From assembly GCA_021161885.1 (NCBI GenBank), contig JAGGZS010000253.1:1-5695 (forward strand): a DNA stretch of 5,695 bases. The letters run 5' to 3'. The first letter of the stretch is position 1, and each line of letters opens with the position of its first letter. The notes beneath the pieces were generated by a model. It was not told the DNA's origin. It saw nothing but the letters and a program-made list of their open reading frames with translations, and searched no databases. Shown one piece after another: positions 5,590 to 5,695 of this stretch. The translations under genes and the position numbers were made by a program. Source of the stretch: a bacterium. Its GTDB lineage: Bacteria; Auribacterota; Auribacteria; Auribacterales; Auribacteraceae.

Positions 5590-5695
5590 ATGGCAAAGGA
5601 GAAATTCGAGAGGACAAAACCGCATGTGAATATCGGTACGATAGGGCACGTAGATCACGGTAAGACCACGTTGACCGCGGCCATCACGATGACGC
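5590..5695 (+). CDS. tuf: Elongation factor Tu, 3' partial
   Basis: The first 35 codons of EF-Tu, the GTPase that delivers aminoacyl-tRNA to the ribosome; the gene runs off the right edge. The N-terminus MAKEKFERTKPHVNIGTIG leads into the P-loop GHVDHGKT at 19-26 and TLTAAIT, which is diagnostic of bacterial EF-Tu. A strong AAGGAG (5578-5583) six bases upstream fixes the start. Codon choice shifts clearly toward C- and G-ending codons (AAC is absent but TTC, ATC, CAC, ACC and GCC are common) relative to the AT-rich genes to the left, as expected for a very highly expressed gene. It follows tRNA-Thr(GGU), the same context as E. coli tufB. Confidence 0.97.
   Translation, partial: MAKEKFERTKPHVNIGTIGHVDHGKTTLTAAITMT

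Overview
The window is a low-GC, densely coded piece of bacterial chromosome. It holds five protein genes (two cut by the window edges) and four tRNA genes. The organism looks Gram-negative and distant from the enterics. It carries a PBP5-type D,D-carboxypeptidase with a C-terminal amphipathic anchor, a TIGR03790-type secreted protein (a family I recall mainly from delta-proteobacteria, planctomycetes, acidobacteria and neighbouring phyla), and a NodI/NodJ-type ABC exporter. I cannot name the phylum with confidence; Desulfobacterota, Elusimicrobiota or Omnitrophota-like lineages would all fit. No mobile element, CRISPR array or phage gene is visible.

Left part (1-1748): the 3' end of a membrane protein with two tandem 2TM domains runs rightward and almost certainly begins left of the window. 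It converges, with a 15-base gap, on a leftward gene for a secreted TIGR03790-family protein that has a charged coiled-coil insertion of about 50 residues. No convincing terminator lies between them.

Middle (1749-4766): a 151-base divergent intergenic region separates the TIGR03790 gene from a rightward three-gene unit. That unit is a NodI-like ATPase, a NodJ-like permease overlapping it by ATGA, and, 15 bases later, a D-alanyl-D-alanine carboxypeptidase. The first two should form one ABC-2 exporter in the inner membrane. The carboxypeptidase trims peptidoglycan stem peptides in the periplasm. The tight spacing suggests co-transcription and an envelope-related role, but the exported substrate cannot be read from the sequence.

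Right part (4767-5695): tRNA-Thr(UGU), tRNA-Tyr(GUA), tRNA-Gly(UCC), tRNA-Thr(GGU) and the start of tuf (EF-Tu) follow each other in the same order, with the same anticodons, as E. coli thrU-tyrU-glyT-thrT-tufB. Two strong sigma-70-like promoters are visible, one before the first tRNA and one between tRNA-Gly and the second tRNA-Thr. The translation cluster is therefore probably two transcription units: the first three tRNAs, and tRNA-Thr(GGU) with tuf. Two tRNAs encode the 3' CCA and two do not. I see no clearly undescribed system. The most unusual element is the TIGR03790 protein with its coiled-coil insert.
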